From the NCBI RefSeq assembly GCF_001904745.1, contig NZ_MRCD01000023.1, positions 1-64,000 of the forward strand: DNA of 64,000 nt, in the 5' to 3' direction. A model generated the notes under the pieces. It was not told the DNA's origin. It made no database searches and saw only the letters and a program-made list of their open reading frames with translations. This document shows positions 54,082-63,905 of the stretch, piece after piece. The number at the start of each line of letters is the position of its first letter. Positions within the stretch are counted from its first letter, which is position 1. A program made the position numbers and the translations under genes. This stretch comes from Calothrix sp. HK-06. GTDB lineage: Bacteria; Cyanobacteriota; Cyanobacteriia; Cyanobacteriales; Nostocaceae.

Positions 54082-54186
54082 GTACAGGAGTTATGAGTTA
54101 TAAGTTAAGAAATTAGGGAATTTTATTGTTACCCTAACTCGTAAGGTGGGCACTGCCCACCCTACTATAGCTCCTAACTTTAATTT

Positions 54187-55431
54187 ATGAATTCAAAACT
54201 ACGTAGGGTGTTAATTGGTGTTGGTGGTGGTATTGCTGCTTACAAAGTTTGCGAAGTTGTTTCTACACTTTTCAAACAAGGTATAGAAATAAGAGTCATT
54301 CTTACTAATTCCGCGCAGCAGTTCGTTACACCATTAACATTCGCAACGCTATCACGTCATCGCGCTTACACCGACGATGATTTTTGGCAGTCTAACAACC
54401 CACGTCCCTTACATATTGAGCTAGGGGAGTGGGCAGATATTTTTTTAGTAGCACCTCTAACTGCCAACACTACCGCGAAGTTAGCTCAGGGAATGGCAGA
54501 TAATTTGCTAACCAACACTGTACTTGCTTCCAAGTGTCCCATATTATTGGCGCCTGCCATGAACACCGACATGTGGGAACAAGTTGCTGTACAGAGAAAT
54601 TGGCAAACGCTTTTAACTGACCAACGCTATCACAGTATAAATACCACATCAGGGTTACTCGCTTGTGACCGAGTTGGTAAGGGTCGGATGGCAGAACCCA
54701 AAGAAATAGTTTCTTACATTCAATCTTTGTTACATACCTCTGGCAAACGTGACTTGGTAGAGAAAAATATTTTAATTAGTGCGGGTGGTACTCGTGAGTT
54801 TCTTGACCCAGTAAGATTTATTGGTAATCCCTCTACTGGCAAAATGGGGTTAAGTTTAGCTGTTTCGGCTTTACATCGAGGCGCCAATGTTACGCTTGTA
54901 CATGGAGTATCTTCTTTACAAGTGCCACCAGAAATAAAAGCAATACCCATAGTCACAGCAGAGGAAATGCGGCAAATCATGCTGCAAGAATTACCTAATT
55001 CTGATGTAATAATTATGTCAGCCGCTGTCGCTGATATGAAACCGCGTGATTATAATCCTGAAAAACTACCCAAAAAAGCACTACCAGAAAATCTAGCATT
55101 GGCGCCAGTACCTGATATCATCTCAGAGTTAGCGCACTACAAACAGCCACATCAAAAGTTAATTGGATTTGCCGCACAAACAGGAGATATTGTCACTCCA
55201 GCATTAGATAAACTACATCGTAAAAAATTAGACGCTATCATTGCAAACCCAGTATACAAGCAAGACAGCGGATTTGGGAGCGATAACAATCAAGCTATAT
55301 ATATAGATAAAAACAACCAAATAGAAATACCACCTTGTTCCAAATTAGAAATGGCGCATCATATATTTGATATTATTAATCAGCATTTAATTCATCATAA
55401 TTCACTTCAAAAGTTTGTCCATCCACTGTAA
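54187..55431 (+). CDS. coaBC: Phosphopantothenoylcysteine decarboxylase / phosphopantothenate-cysteine ligase
   Basis: Bifunctional coenzyme A synthesis enzyme, 414 residues. The N-terminal flavoprotein decarboxylase (CoaC) has [15 protein letters not shown], the active-site His region [23 protein letters not shown], and [10 protein letters not shown]; the C-terminal ligase (CoaB) has [25 protein letters not shown] and AAVADMKP with the KLPKK-type nucleotide site. Length is normal. The last 56 bp overlap the S4-domain gene on the other strand, so both C-termini share DNA. Confidence 0.95.
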   Translation: MNSKLRRVLIGVGGGIAAYKVCEVVSTLFKQGIEIRVILTNSAQQFVTPLTFATLSRHRAYTDDDFWQSNNPRPLHIELGEWADIFLVAPLTANTTAKLAQGMADNLLTNTVLASKCPILLAPAMNTDMWEQVAVQRNWQTLLTDQRYHSINTTSGLLACDRVGKGRMAEPKEIVSYIQSLLHTSGKRDLVEKNILISAGGTREFLDPVRFIGNPSTGKMGLSLAVSALHRGANVTLVHGVSSLQVPPEIKAIPIVTAEEMRQIMLQELPNSDVIIMSAAVADMKPRDYNPEKLPKKALPENLALAPVPDIISELAHYKQPHQKLIGFAAQTGDIVTPALDKLHRKKLDAIIANPVYKQDSGFGSDNNQAIYIDKNNQIEIPPCSKLEMAHHIFDIINQHLIHHNSLQKFVHPL

Positions 55432-55576
55432 CTTTATCACCCTCAGCTAACTGGCGCTTACGTCGAGTTTCAAGCTCTCCATTAACCTCGACTTCACCAC
55501 CTTGAATCATCACCTTAGCTTGTCCTCCGGTCGCAGCTACACCTGTTAACTTTAAAAACTGGTCAAGTTTAATCAT
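55376..55576 (-). CDS. S4-domain RNA-binding protein (YbcJ/YaaA type)
   Basis: From the ATG at 55574-55576 it is a 66-residue single S4 domain: [20 protein letters not shown] and [20 protein letters not shown], then [13 protein letters not shown]. The earlier TTG at 55585 adds three residues. Such proteins bind structured RNA, probably ribosomal. It is convergent with coaBC and overlaps its 3' end by 56 bp in an antisense frame. Confidence 0.85.
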   Translation of the reverse strand: MIKLDQFLKLTGVAATGGQAKVMIQGGEVEVNGELETRRKRQLAEGDKVTVDGQTFEVNYDELNAD

Positions 55577-55756
55577 CGCTCTCAATAACTCTATGAACTC
55601 TGTGTCTCCGTGTCCACCGAACTTTGCTGGGACGGAAACCTACCCCAGCAAGTTCTCTTTGTGGTAAAAAACCCACATTCAGCCATTTGTCAGATGTAAC
55701 GCCTCACATCATTAATATATCTTAATATAATATTAAAATTTTCCTTCACACATAAA

Positions 55757-56659
55757 ATGGTACTCAAAAAACTCTTCGTTTGCCTGCTGTCAATCAGCTT
55801 AATGACAGCTTGTGAGTCAATAAAAGCAATGGAAACAATACCCCAGCAAAAACTTATATATGGTGACAGTTCTGGAGAATTAACAGACCAAGGTATATCG
55901 CGTAGCTACTATATATATACACCAAAATCTTACAATCCCCGGCGCCCAATGCCTTTAGTATTAGTATTTCACGGTGATGGTGGTAGCGGAAAATCGATAA
56001 GCGAAGTTTCTGAATTTAACAAAAAAGCAGAAAAACAAGGTTTTATTGCAGTTTATCCAGATGGTATAGACCATAAGTGGCATTTGAGCAAAAATAATAC
56101 AAATAATATTGATGATATTGCGTTTGTAAATAACTTAATTAATCATCTACAACAAATTAGAAATATTGATACAGCAAAAATTTATGCCACGGGTTTTTCT
56201 AAAGGTGGAATTTTAACTCAAGCATTAGCATGTACTATGAGCGACAAATTTGCAGCTTTTGCTTCTGTTGCTGGTTCTCTTCCATACATATTTGAACAAC
56301 AATGTCAACCGAAATCACCTGTATCAATGTTGATGATTAATGGCACAAACGACCATGCAGTATTATATCAAGGTGATAAACCAAACCAAAAAGGTGCCTT
56401 AGCTGCAATTCCTGAAGTTACAGATTTTTGGCGATATCAAAATAATTGCCGTGATAATAAAAATTATCAGAATAATTCAATTAACACCTATTCTTACTCT
56501 AATTGCAGCGAAGGAAGTGAAGTTGTACAGTTAGCTATAGTTAATGGTGGACATATCTGGTACGGTGGCGCCTCCAATGATGAAAGCATAAATAAGTTTA
56601 ACCAAAAGATAGGGCTAAACTCTACAGAAGAAATTTGGAGTTTCTTTAAACGCCACTAA
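55757..56659 (+). CDS. Lipoprotein esterase, LpqC / PHB-depolymerase-like family
   Basis: A 300-residue exported hydrolase. The N-terminus KKLFVCLLSISLMTACES is a lipoprotein signal peptide with lipobox LMTAC. The alpha/beta hydrolase core has VLVFHGDGGSG (oxyanion), ATGFSKGGIL (nucleophile Ser), NGTNDHAV (acid) and NGGHIWYGG (His). Relatives are feruloyl esterases and polyhydroxybutyrate depolymerase-like enzymes (COG3509). It is convergent with the HAD gene and overlaps it by 14 bp. Confidence 0.87.
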   Translation: MVLKKLFVCLLSISLMTACESIKAMETIPQQKLIYGDSSGELTDQGISRSYYIYTPKSYNPRRPMPLVLVFHGDGGSGKSISEVSEFNKKAEKQGFIAVYPDGIDHKWHLSKNNTNNIDDIAFVNNLINHLQQIRNIDTAKIYATGFSKGGILTQALACTMSDKFAAFASVAGSLPYIFEQQCQPKSPVSMLMINGTNDHAVLYQGDKPNQKGALAAIPEVTDFWRYQNNCRDNKNYQNNSINTYSYSNCSEGSEVVQLAIVNGGHIWYGGASNDESINKFNQKIGLNSTEEIWSFFKRH

Positions 56660-57389
56660 TTTTAATTTCAGAAAGCTGGTTTATGATAACATCGGCGCCT
56701 TTCACATGGTCGGGTTTATTTATCCAGGTAATACCAATACATCCAGCAGCACCAGCATTTATTGCCATCTGCATGTCACCAATTGCATCACCTACCATTA
56801 AAGTCGCACTGCTTTCTACCCCCAGTTGTTCACAAGCTTGTAAAAATAACCTAGGGTCAGGTTTGCCCACTCCACCATCTACACCCATAGAAAGCTGAAT
56901 ATATTTACTTAACTCGTTAAATTTTACAAATTCACACACCTCTTTAGTTGTTGCTGCAGAAAGAATACCAAGCTTTAAACCCGCTTGCGATAAATTTTCT
57001 AGTACTTCTAAACTACCTGGAAATAGGGGTGAAGCTGTTTGTCCCATATACTTATCAGCTTCATCTAACGAAGAACGTGCGATAGAAACAGACTCATGCC
57101 AACTTCTACCCGTTTCTGCAATGTAAGCTGCTGCGGCAACTTCAGTATCGCGTCTACTTGCGACAGAAATTAACCCTGCGGGGTCAAGAGTATTATTATT
57201 AACACCAAATGCCATTAATAATGGTTCCCCGGTACCAGGTATTTGAGCATCTATAATACGCGCACAGCGTTTTGCCAAGAGTAATAAATGTGACTCTGAA
57301 TCTTCTAACGTGCCGTTCTTATCAAATAAAATTGCCTGGATATTAGTGAAGGTGACTTCCCTGCATCTAATGTCAACCATGTTTGTCAT
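56646..57389 (-). CDS. HAD-family hydrolase with altered catalytic motif
   Basis: A 247-residue phosphoglycolate-phosphatase-like HAD protein: motif I ILFDKNGTLEDSE, motif II LSAATTK, motif III Lys in GVGKPDPRLF, and motif IV MVGDAIGDMQMA. In motif I the second Asp, which acts as general acid/base in phosphatases, is Asn (codon AAC), so the enzyme may be slow or inactive, or have a different role. Sequence and length are otherwise normal for the cyanobacterial group. It is convergent with the esterase gene. Confidence 0.85.
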   Translation of the reverse strand: MTNMVDIRCREVTFTNIQAILFDKNGTLEDSESHLLLLAKRCARIIDAQIPGTGEPLLMAFGVNNNTLDPAGLISVASRRDTEVAAAAYIAETGRSWHESVSIARSSLDEADKYMGQTASPLFPGSLEVLENLSQAGLKLGILSAATTKEVCEFVKFNELSKYIQLSMGVDGGVGKPDPRLFLQACEQLGVESSATLMVGDAIGDMQMAINAGAAGCIGITWINKPDHVKGADVIINQLSEIKISGV

Positions 57390-57544
57390 GACCCCATGTG
57401 TCAGCCTGATAGTAGTAGAATATTACAGCGACTTTGAGACAAAATTCTTGATTTATATTGATTGATGGTAAAGTCTCAGGTATGGTTACTAAAGTGCTAA
57501 ATATTATAAATTAAGTACATTAGTTTTATTTTTTGTAAAAGCCT

Positions 57545-58039
57545 GTGAATTCTGATATTGCTAAAGAACTCGAATCAACAGAAGTTGAAGACCTTGATGT
57601 CGAAGAACAACAAGGTAAAATTTGGGGAAACTTAGAAGATTACCTGCGAAGATTTTCTAAACTTGTTGAAAATGTTACGGAAGCGGCAAATCTAACCGAA
57701 ACCGATTCACCCTCTGAAATGGCGCCAATTTATGCAAGTCAAATTGCCCAAGCGCTGAGTATCACTGAAAGTAACGCTCACATTTGGAGAAAGCGGTGGC
57801 TAAATTTGGGTTGGATAGAACCAACTCCCGACAAAAAGAGGGGTTGTTACCAGGTTACAGAAGAAGGGCGCCTGCGACTTAAAGATTGGGCAGAAAAAGC
57901 TGCATTAGAAACGGGTAAGGAATTGTGGTTGACTATTCCCCGCAGCAACTCCAAAAAAGCAGCAGAACTTTTGGTTAAATATATTGACACCGAACAACTC
58001 AAAGAAATTTATCAACTTGTAGGGGAATCACTTGGTTAA
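57545..58039 (+). CDS. Winged-helix-like cyanobacterial protein
   Basis: A 164-residue protein with a GTG start. An acidic N-terminus (about 1-30) precedes a helical segment and a probable winged-helix domain (about 65-125): APIYASQIAQALSITESNAH, then WRKRWLNLGWIEPTPDKKRG with a wing-like turn and YQVTEEGRLRLKDWAEK. The pattern suggests DNA binding. The target is unknown and no named family is recognised. A hairpin terminator follows its stop. Confidence 0.72.
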   Translation: MNSDIAKELESTEVEDLDVEEQQGKIWGNLEDYLRRFSKLVENVTEAANLTETDSPSEMAPIYASQIAQALSITESNAHIWRKRWLNLGWIEPTPDKKRGCYQVTEEGRLRLKDWAEKAALETGKELWLTIPRSNSKKAAELLVKYIDTEQLKEIYQLVGESLG

Positions 58040-58040
58040 A

Positions 58041-58073
58041 AGAAACCTGGTTTCTTCAAGAAACCAGGTTTCT
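58041..58073. terminator. Bidirectional hairpin from two AGAAACCNGGTTTCT palindromes
   Basis: AGAAACCTGGTTTCT (58041-58055) and AGAAACCAGGTTTCT (58059-58073) sit in tandem around TCA and can form one 15-bp hairpin. They lie between the convergent stops of the winged-helix and kinase genes, so they probably terminate both. No long T run is present. Confidence 0.6.
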
Positions 58074-58076
58074 ATA

Positions 58077-59213
58077 TCAACCAGCAGGTAAATAAACGGT
58101 AAAAGTACTACCTTTACCCAATTCAGAAACTACTTCAATTTTTCCACCATGGGTTTCAACGATGCGACGCGATAAGTGTAACCCTAAACCGCTACCTGCA
58201 CGCTTGTGTTTTCCTTGCCGAAATCTTTCAAAAAGGTGTGGAAGGTCTTCTTCGGCAATACCGTAACCAGTATCTGAAACTTCCAACACTACCCATTCTT
58301 TATCATCAGGTGATTCACTATTAGATTTACCACTAGATTTACTACGATAAAGGCGAACATGAATACTACCTAAGTCTGTAAATTTGATGGCATTACCAAT
58401 TAAATTACCAATTACTCGTCGCAGTTCCAAGCGGTCACCAATAACAGATAGTTCATTAACAGGATGTTCTGACTCTTTACCAGTATCTATTTTGATAGTT
58501 AAATTTTTCTCTTGTGCAAGTGTATTGAGTTCTTGTACGACTTCTTGAATTATTTCTAAGAGATTATAGCTTTCAAACCTCATGGTCTTTTGACCTGCTT
58601 CAAAGCGTGAGACTTCAAGAAGGGTGTTTACCATCTCTAATAAGTTATGGTTGCTGCGAACCATTGCACTTACTGCTTGTTTCATTTCATCCGATGTTGG
58701 ACAAAATATATCTTGCAGAAATAAATTTAGCATTCGGTCGGCTGCAACGAGCGGTGTTCGTAAATCGTGAGTCAAACGTGATACAAAATCTTCGCGTGCG
58801 CGTGACATTGATCGTTGTGCGTCTAAACTATGCTTTAAACGCAACAAAGACCTAACTCTTGCCATTAACTCATCTTGGTCGAATGGTTTGCGAATAAAAT
58901 CATCGGCGCCAGCATCGAGTCCTTCTACAACACTAGCATCGTTAAACGCCGTCAATAGCAAAATTGGAATGTAGGGTGTTGAACTGCTACGAATTCGACG
59001 TGTAACTTCATAACCATCCATTAACGGCATCATCACGTCAAGCAATATTAAATCAGGTGGCGATTCTTCGACATATTGAAGTGCAGCGGCACCGTCAGCT
59101 ACCAAGTCAATCTCATAACCTTCTACTTCTAAAATTGTTTGAAGCAAGATGAGGTTATCAGGAGTGTCATCGACGGCGAGGATGCGGTCTTTAGTTATTT
59201 CATCAGAAAGCAT
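58077..59213 (-). CDS. Receiver-histidine kinase (REC-HisKA-HATPase)
   Basis: A 378-residue soluble protein. The N-terminal receiver has Asp59 (LILLDVMMPLMDG) and Lys in FIRKPFD; then HisKA with His149 (SRLTHDLRTPL), and HATPase with the N box ([13 protein letters not shown]), G1 (DTGYGIAEEDL) and G2 (GSGLGLHLSRRIV). In this layout, phosphorylation of the receiver normally controls the attached kinase, so it is an intermediate in a relay. It lies next to another REC-kinase gene and a stand-alone receiver on the same strand. Confidence 0.92.
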   Translation of the reverse strand: MLSDEITKDRILAVDDTPDNLILLQTILEVEGYEIDLVADGAAALQYVEESPPDLILLDVMMPLMDGYEVTRRIRSSSTPYIPILLLTAFNDASVVEGLDAGADDFIRKPFDQDELMARVRSLLRLKHSLDAQRSMSRAREDFVSRLTHDLRTPLVAADRMLNLFLQDIFCPTSDEMKQAVSAMVRSNHNLLEMVNTLLEVSRFEAGQKTMRFESYNLLEIIQEVVQELNTLAQEKNLTIKIDTGKESEHPVNELSVIGDRLELRRVIGNLIGNAIKFTDLGSIHVRLYRSKSSGKSNSESPDDKEWVVLEVSDTGYGIAEEDLPHLFERFRQGKHKRAGSGLGLHLSRRIVETHGGKIEVVSELGKGSTFTVYLPAG

Positions 59214-59320
59214 AATTTATCACTTTACTTTTTAAGAAAAATAATATTTTTAAATATTGCCTTATTTTTAGGCGTAAACCTATAGTCATGTCTTCTATCA
59301 AATGGCTTATGCCTTTTTAT

Positions 59321-60622
59321 TTATCCTCTGTCGGAAGGACGGGATAAAACATCTGGCTGTGTAGAGATGTTCTTTTTTGTTACAAATTTATCCATTAATT
59401 GAGCATCCAAGGCGCCATCACTGTAAACTTGACGAGGTATTTCAATACGAAATGTAGAGCCTTGTCCTAACTGACTTTCAACATGAATTGTACCTGACAT
59501 CATATTAACAAGCGCTTTCACAATTGCTAATCCTAAACCTGTACCTGGATATTCTCTGTTAATAGCTTGGTCGATTTGCCGAAACACTTCAAATATATTA
59601 TCTGTTTCGTTATGATCTATACCAATACCCGTATCATGAACCGAAATTGCAATTCTGTTTTCGTTAACAGCTTCAACCTCAATGTTAATTCCCCCAACTT
59701 TTGTAAACTTAATTGCGTTGGAGAGTAAATTCGCTAATATTTGCTTGACTCGAAGCGGGTCATTATAAACAATTGAGTCATCTAGTTTATTTGTAACAGA
59801 CAAAGACAGGTTTTTCATCGAAGCTTGCGCCATCATTTCTCCAACTGTACTGTTAACCACGGTTAAAATATCATATATTTGGGGCTTCAATTCGAGTTGC
59901 CCTGATTCAATTTTAGAAAAATCCAACACCTCGTTCAGTAAACCTAACAAATGCTTACCATTATTGAGGATACGTTGAACCATATCGCGTTGAGAGTCAG
60001 AAAGTATGCCAAACTTGGGACGGAGTAAGAATTGTGAAAACCCAATAATGGCATTCATTGGTGTTCGTAGTTCGTGCGAAATTGTGGCAAGAAATTTTGA
60101 CTTGAGTTGCGACGCTTCTTTTAGTTTAATGTTTTGCTGCTGAATAAGCTTTTGTTGTTGTTCTAACTCTTGATTTTTCTGAACTAATATTTTATTACTT
60201 TCGCGTAGTTGTAGCATTGCTTGTTCTGCTTGCATTTCGGCACGATAAACTCGAATCGCATTCCGCAACACCTGAGCTAACGTTTCTGATGACACTTGTG
60301 ACTTAGAAAGATAATCATTAGCGCCTGCTTTCATCAACTCAACTGCAATCAGCTCATCACTTTGTCCGGTTAGCACAACCAAAGGAAGCTTGATATTTTC
60401 TGCACGCAGTTGAGAAATTAGCGTCAAACCATCTCCATCTGGTAAGCGATAGTCGAGAAAAATACAGTCGTATGAGTTAGCATGAACTAATTTAATCGCT
60501 TCGGAGCAAGTATCTACCTCCGACAATACAGCTAGTACGCCCGCATTATAAAGTGCGCGACGTACTGTCATCCGATCAACTTCGTCATCATCTACAACTA
60601 GTATTTTTAGCGTTTTTTCCAT
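59321..60622 (-). CDS. Receiver-histidine kinase with coiled-coil linker
   Basis: A 433-residue soluble kinase: receiver with Asp57 (CIFLDYRLPDGDG), a coiled-coil linker (about 125-175, rich in Gln and Glu), HisKA with His183 (TISHELRTPMNAI) and HATPase with ILANLLSNAIKF, DTGIGIDHNE and [12 protein letters not shown]. All phosphotransfer residues are intact. It is followed 107 bp downstream by the other REC-kinase gene and preceded by a small receiver, a probable signalling operon read right to left. Confidence 0.92.
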   Translation of the reverse strand: MEKTLKILVVDDDEVDRMTVRRALYNAGVLAVLSEVDTCSEAIKLVHANSYDCIFLDYRLPDGDGLTLISQLRAENIKLPLVVLTGQSDELIAVELMKAGANDYLSKSQVSSETLAQVLRNAIRVYRAEMQAEQAMLQLRESNKILVQKNQELEQQQKLIQQQNIKLKEASQLKSKFLATISHELRTPMNAIIGFSQFLLRPKFGILSDSQRDMVQRILNNGKHLLGLLNEVLDFSKIESGQLELKPQIYDILTVVNSTVGEMMAQASMKNLSLSVTNKLDDSIVYNDPLRVKQILANLLSNAIKFTKVGGINIEVEAVNENRIAISVHDTGIGIDHNETDNIFEVFRQIDQAINREYPGTGLGLAIVKALVNMMSGTIHVESQLGQGSTFRIEIPRQVYSDGALDAQLMDKFVTKKNISTQPDVLSRPSDRG

Positions 60623-60672
60623 TCTTACTTGGTTGACTCATTTAAATTAGTACATTAATAAATTAATGATTA

Positions 60673-61098
60673 CTAAGGCATCTCGCATAGCATCCAGTAA
60701 CTATTTAATGTAGCTATTAGTTCAGTGAAACTAGCGAAAGTAACTGGTTTAAGAAGATAACCAGCGATATTCAAGTGATATGCTTCTAATCGGTCTTTGT
60801 CTTGATTTGAAGTCGTCATTACTACTACAGGTGTTGCACGAAGCTGTTGGTCAGACCGTAATTCCTGCAAAAATTCAATACCACCCATTTTAGGCATATT
60901 CAAGTCGAGTAACACTAGGCGCCTTTCAGCAGGCATTTTGGTGTCGCTAGTATCCTTCAAAATTTCAAGAGCTTCATACCCATTGCTAGCTGTAAAAATA
61001 GGATTCTTGATATTTGCTTTCTTAAATGCCCGTCTTACGTTCATTACATCAACTTCGTCATCCTCCACGAGTAGTATATTGATGGTTTGTTCTGGCAT
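60673..61098 (-). CDS. Single-domain response regulator (Rcp1-like)
   Basis: A 141-residue stand-alone receiver. Acidic pocket EDDEVD, phospho-acceptor Asp65 (LVLLDLNMPKMGG), and conserved Thr/Lys in MTTSNQ and YLLKPVTF. The LDLNMPKMGGIEFL form is that of cyanobacterial Rcp1-type regulators that pair with phytochrome-like or hybrid kinases. It has no output domain. It lies 50 bp upstream of the REC-kinase gene in the same direction and is probably its partner. Confidence 0.92.
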   Translation of the reverse strand: MPEQTINILLVEDDEVDVMNVRRAFKKANIKNPIFTASNGYEALEILKDTSDTKMPAERRLVLLDLNMPKMGGIEFLQELRSDQQLRATPVVVMTTSNQDKDRLEAYHLNIAGYLLKPVTFASFTELIATLNSYWMLCEMP

Positions 61099-61600
61099 GG
61101 TCTTTCAACTCAAAATAGTATTATTCTGCTTTTAGTAAATAATGTTAGCAAACACTGATACAAAGTCATTTACTTCTAGCTGACTCAACTATCGTAGCTC
61201 GCTCCACAGATTCGTACTTATCAGTATACACAAAAATATGTGTTAAATTCAATACATATATTTAGTTATAAACGAATTATAAATGATTTGTGGTTATTTT
61301 GGCTTCAATCGATACTGTAAGCTCGCTAGAAACCGGGTTTTTGACGTTTCTAAAATAAAAAGATTTGACAGAAGTAAATAAAGAGCTGCATTATTAAATC
61401 ATAATTATGAGAGATATTACCATATACCTAGAGCTAGATTTGCATTATCGAGAGTAGCAATAGTGCCAGACACCCGTTATTTCCATTGGTGGATGCTTTA
61501 TAGGGAGAATATCATCTATCTTTAGGGTTGAAAAATCATAAAAGAAATAGGGCAAAAATCAGTTTGTAGCTGATGTCATTAAATTAGAGAGAGTATAGAA
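61099..61600. other. Divergent gene-free region
   Basis: About 500 bp between the leftward signalling genes and the rightward NarL-type regulator. It contains an incomplete AGAAACCGGGTTT palindrome at 61328. No RNA, repeat or operator is otherwise evident. Confidence 0.3.
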
Positions 61601-62320
61601 ATGAGCGAAATAAGTATAGTATTAATCGAAGACCATGATTTAACCCGCATGGGGTTAAAGGCCGCACTTCAGTCGAACAATGGACTTCAAGTCATTGGTG
61701 AAGCAGGCAATGCGACCAAAGGTTTAAAATTATTAGAGACAGCGAAACCTGACGTAGCAGTAGTCGATATTGGGTTGCCCGACATGGACGGGATAGAGTT
61801 AACGCGAAGATTTCGTGCGTTTCAACACGAAAGTGGAGATACCTCGACAAAAATTTTAGTATTAACAATGAATCATAGCGAAGATACTGTATTAGCGGCA
61901 TTTGCAGCGGGTGCAGACTCTTACTATATGAAAGACACTAGCATTGATAAGTTAACAGAAGCAATTCATGCGACTTATTCAGGTAACTCATGGATAGACC
62001 CAGCAATTGCCAACGTGGTACTACGGCAAATGCGTCACGTACTACCCGAAAACGAAGTAGCGAGCCAAACAAAGACAGTTAAAATAGAAGCACTCGATAG
62101 TGAGTACGAGCAAGTACTAGAGACTTACCCATTAACACAGCGTGAATTAGAAATATTAGAGTTGATTGTAGCTGGATGTAGCAACGGGCAAATTGCCGAA
62201 AAGCTATACATTACCGTAGGTACAGTTAAAACTCACGTTCGTAATATTCTCAATAAACTCTGCGCTGATGACCGTACACAAGCAGCAGTACGTGCATTAC
62301 GTTCTGGTTTAGTAGCATAG
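61601..62320 (+). CDS. NarL/LuxR-type response regulator transcription factor
   Basis: A 239-residue two-domain regulator. The receiver has Asp56 (VAVVDIGLPDMDGIEL) and an atypical SYYMKDTSIDKL block with conserved Lys; the linker (about 140-170) is acidic; the C-terminal LuxR HTH is LTQRELEILELIVAGCSNGQ, IAEKLYITVGTVKTHVRNIL. Members of this group are phosphorylated dimeric DNA-binding regulators. Divergent from the kinase cluster, it could be the output of those kinases, but this is inference. Ribosome binding site GAGAGAG is 10 bp upstream. Confidence 0.92.
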   Translation: MSEISIVLIEDHDLTRMGLKAALQSNNGLQVIGEAGNATKGLKLLETAKPDVAVVDIGLPDMDGIELTRRFRAFQHESGDTSTKILVLTMNHSEDTVLAAFAAGADSYYMKDTSIDKLTEAIHATYSGNSWIDPAIANVVLRQMRHVLPENEVASQTKTVKIEALDSEYEQVLETYPLTQRELEILELIVAGCSNGQIAEKLYITVGTVKTHVRNILNKLCADDRTQAAVRALRSGLVA

Positions 62321-62616
62321 ATGTTGTATGAAGGGAGATTTAATCAAAACTTAAATAACATCGTTTTTTGCTATTTATAATATACATATTTCTTCACAAA
62401 TGTTGTAGAGACTAAACATGTTTAGTCTCTACATTTATATTTATACATTTGTAATTGGCGCCTAATGGGATTATACCGATATGTTTATTCAATTCGACTG
62501 GCTGGATATCTCTAAAGGTTTGTTATACATTATCACCGTTGATAGACGCACATAACGTTTGCAGTTGATACTATTAAATCAAGGTAGAGAAACACAAAAG
62601 TTTAGAGGAAAAATAA

Positions 62617-62889
62617 ATGAATCTTTTAGCATGGATTGTATTAGGTATTATTGCAGGTGCGATTGCTAAGGCTATTTATCCAGGGCGCCAAGGTGGCGGT
62701 ATACTTGCAACAATGATTTTGGGTATAATTGGTGCATTCTTAGGAGGTAGTTTAGTTACCTTCTTCGAGACGGGAACGTTACAGTTAACAGCCGCAACAC
62801 TCAGCATACCTGGTTTAGTAGTAGCAGTAATCGGCGCCTTGGTTGCAATTTTCCTTTGGGGTCTATTTACTCGTAGTAATGCAGTATAA
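62617..62889 (+). CDS. GlsB/YeaQ/YmgE family membrane protein
   Basis: A 90-residue protein with three predicted membrane helices and the glycine-rich signature GIIAGAIAKAIYPGRQGGGI and GIIGAFLGGSLV of the transglycosylase-associated / YeaQ family, generally linked to general stress response. AGAGG lies upstream of the ATG. It stands alone between the regulator and the TIGR02587 gene. Confidence 0.92.
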   Translation: MNLLAWIVLGIIAGAIAKAIYPGRQGGGILATMILGIIGAFLGGSLVTFFETGTLQLTAATLSIPGLVVAVIGALVAIFLWGLFTRSNAV

Positions 62890-63032
62890 TAAGTAATAAA
62901 CAGTTTTAAGCGATAGTAGAAATTGATGAACGTCCCTAAAGCGAGATAAGCGGTTGTTAACAGAACGAAATATTACAACAGGGTACAGCTTAACCGTTGT
63001 GCCCATCATTTTATGTGTAGCAAAAACCGAAT

Positions 63033-63905
63033 ATGAAAATAGAACAATCAAAAAAAGGAATATGGTCAAACGAGCTAAATGAGATTATTAGAGGCGCCTG
63101 CGGTGGTTTTTTATTTGGTATTCCACTAATTTATACAATGGAAGTTTGGTGGATAGGGTCATTAGTAGAACTGCCAATGATATTAGTCGCACTTATCATA
63201 ACTTTTTTTGTTGTATATTTACTCAACCGTACCGAAGGTTTTCGTAAGTACCAAAAAAGTCACAGACCATATGAAGCGGTCGTAGATACAGTTGAAGCAA
63301 TGGCTATTGGCATAATTTGCGCGACATTTATGTTAATACTATTGCGCGAGATAACATTTGATAACTTTTTAAAAGAGTCTATTGGTAAAATTGTATATGA
63401 AAGCGTTCCATTTACGCTTGGTGTTGCGCTATCAAATCAGTTTTTAGCAGGAGATAAAAAAGGTAATTCTGCTAAACAAAATAAGCAAACGAATAATCAA
63501 GATGATTTACATGCTACTTTAAGTGATATAGGTGGAACATTAATAGGCGCCACAGTAATAGCGTTTAATATTGCACCAACAGACGAAATACCAATGTTGG
63601 CAGCAGCAGCTTCACCAAATTGGCTATTAGCGGTGATTGCCACATCTTTATTATTAACTTATGGAATAGTATTTGAAGCAGGATTTGCCAATCAGCAAAA
63701 ACGTTTTCGTCAACGCGGAATTTTTCAGCGACCATTGGGAGAAACAATCATGGCTTACTTAGTTTCATTAATAGCTGGTATGTTTATGCTGTGGTTTTTC
63801 CAGAAGTTGACGTTTAGTGACCCTTGGACAATGTGGTTAGACCATACATTATTACTAGGATTACCAGCAAGTATTGGTGGTGCAGCAGGTAGGTTAGCGA
63901 TATGA
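63033..63905 (+). CDS. TIGR02587-family integral membrane protein
   Basis: A 290-residue protein with seven or eight predicted membrane helices. The start NEIIRGACGGFLFGIPLIYTMEVWW in blocks and the later AMAIGIICATFMLILLREI and FTLGVALSNQFLAG are typical of the TIGR02587 family. A hydrophilic Lys/Asn/Gln-rich loop (about 147-165) divides the protein. Function unknown. Its TGA overlaps the ATG of the next gene (ATGA), and the next gene is of the TIGR02588 family, the usual partner. Confidence 0.87.
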   Translation: MKIEQSKKGIWSNELNEIIRGACGGFLFGIPLIYTMEVWWIGSLVELPMILVALIITFFVVYLLNRTEGFRKYQKSHRPYEAVVDTVEAMAIGIICATFMLILLREITFDNFLKESIGKIVYESVPFTLGVALSNQFLAGDKKGNSAKQNKQTNNQDDLHATLSDIGGTLIGATVIAFNIAPTDEIPMLAAAASPNWLLAVIATSLLLTYGIVFEAGFANQQKRFRQRGIFQRPLGETIMAYLVSLIAGMFMLWFFQKLTFSDPWTMWLDHTLLLGLPASIGGAAGRLAI

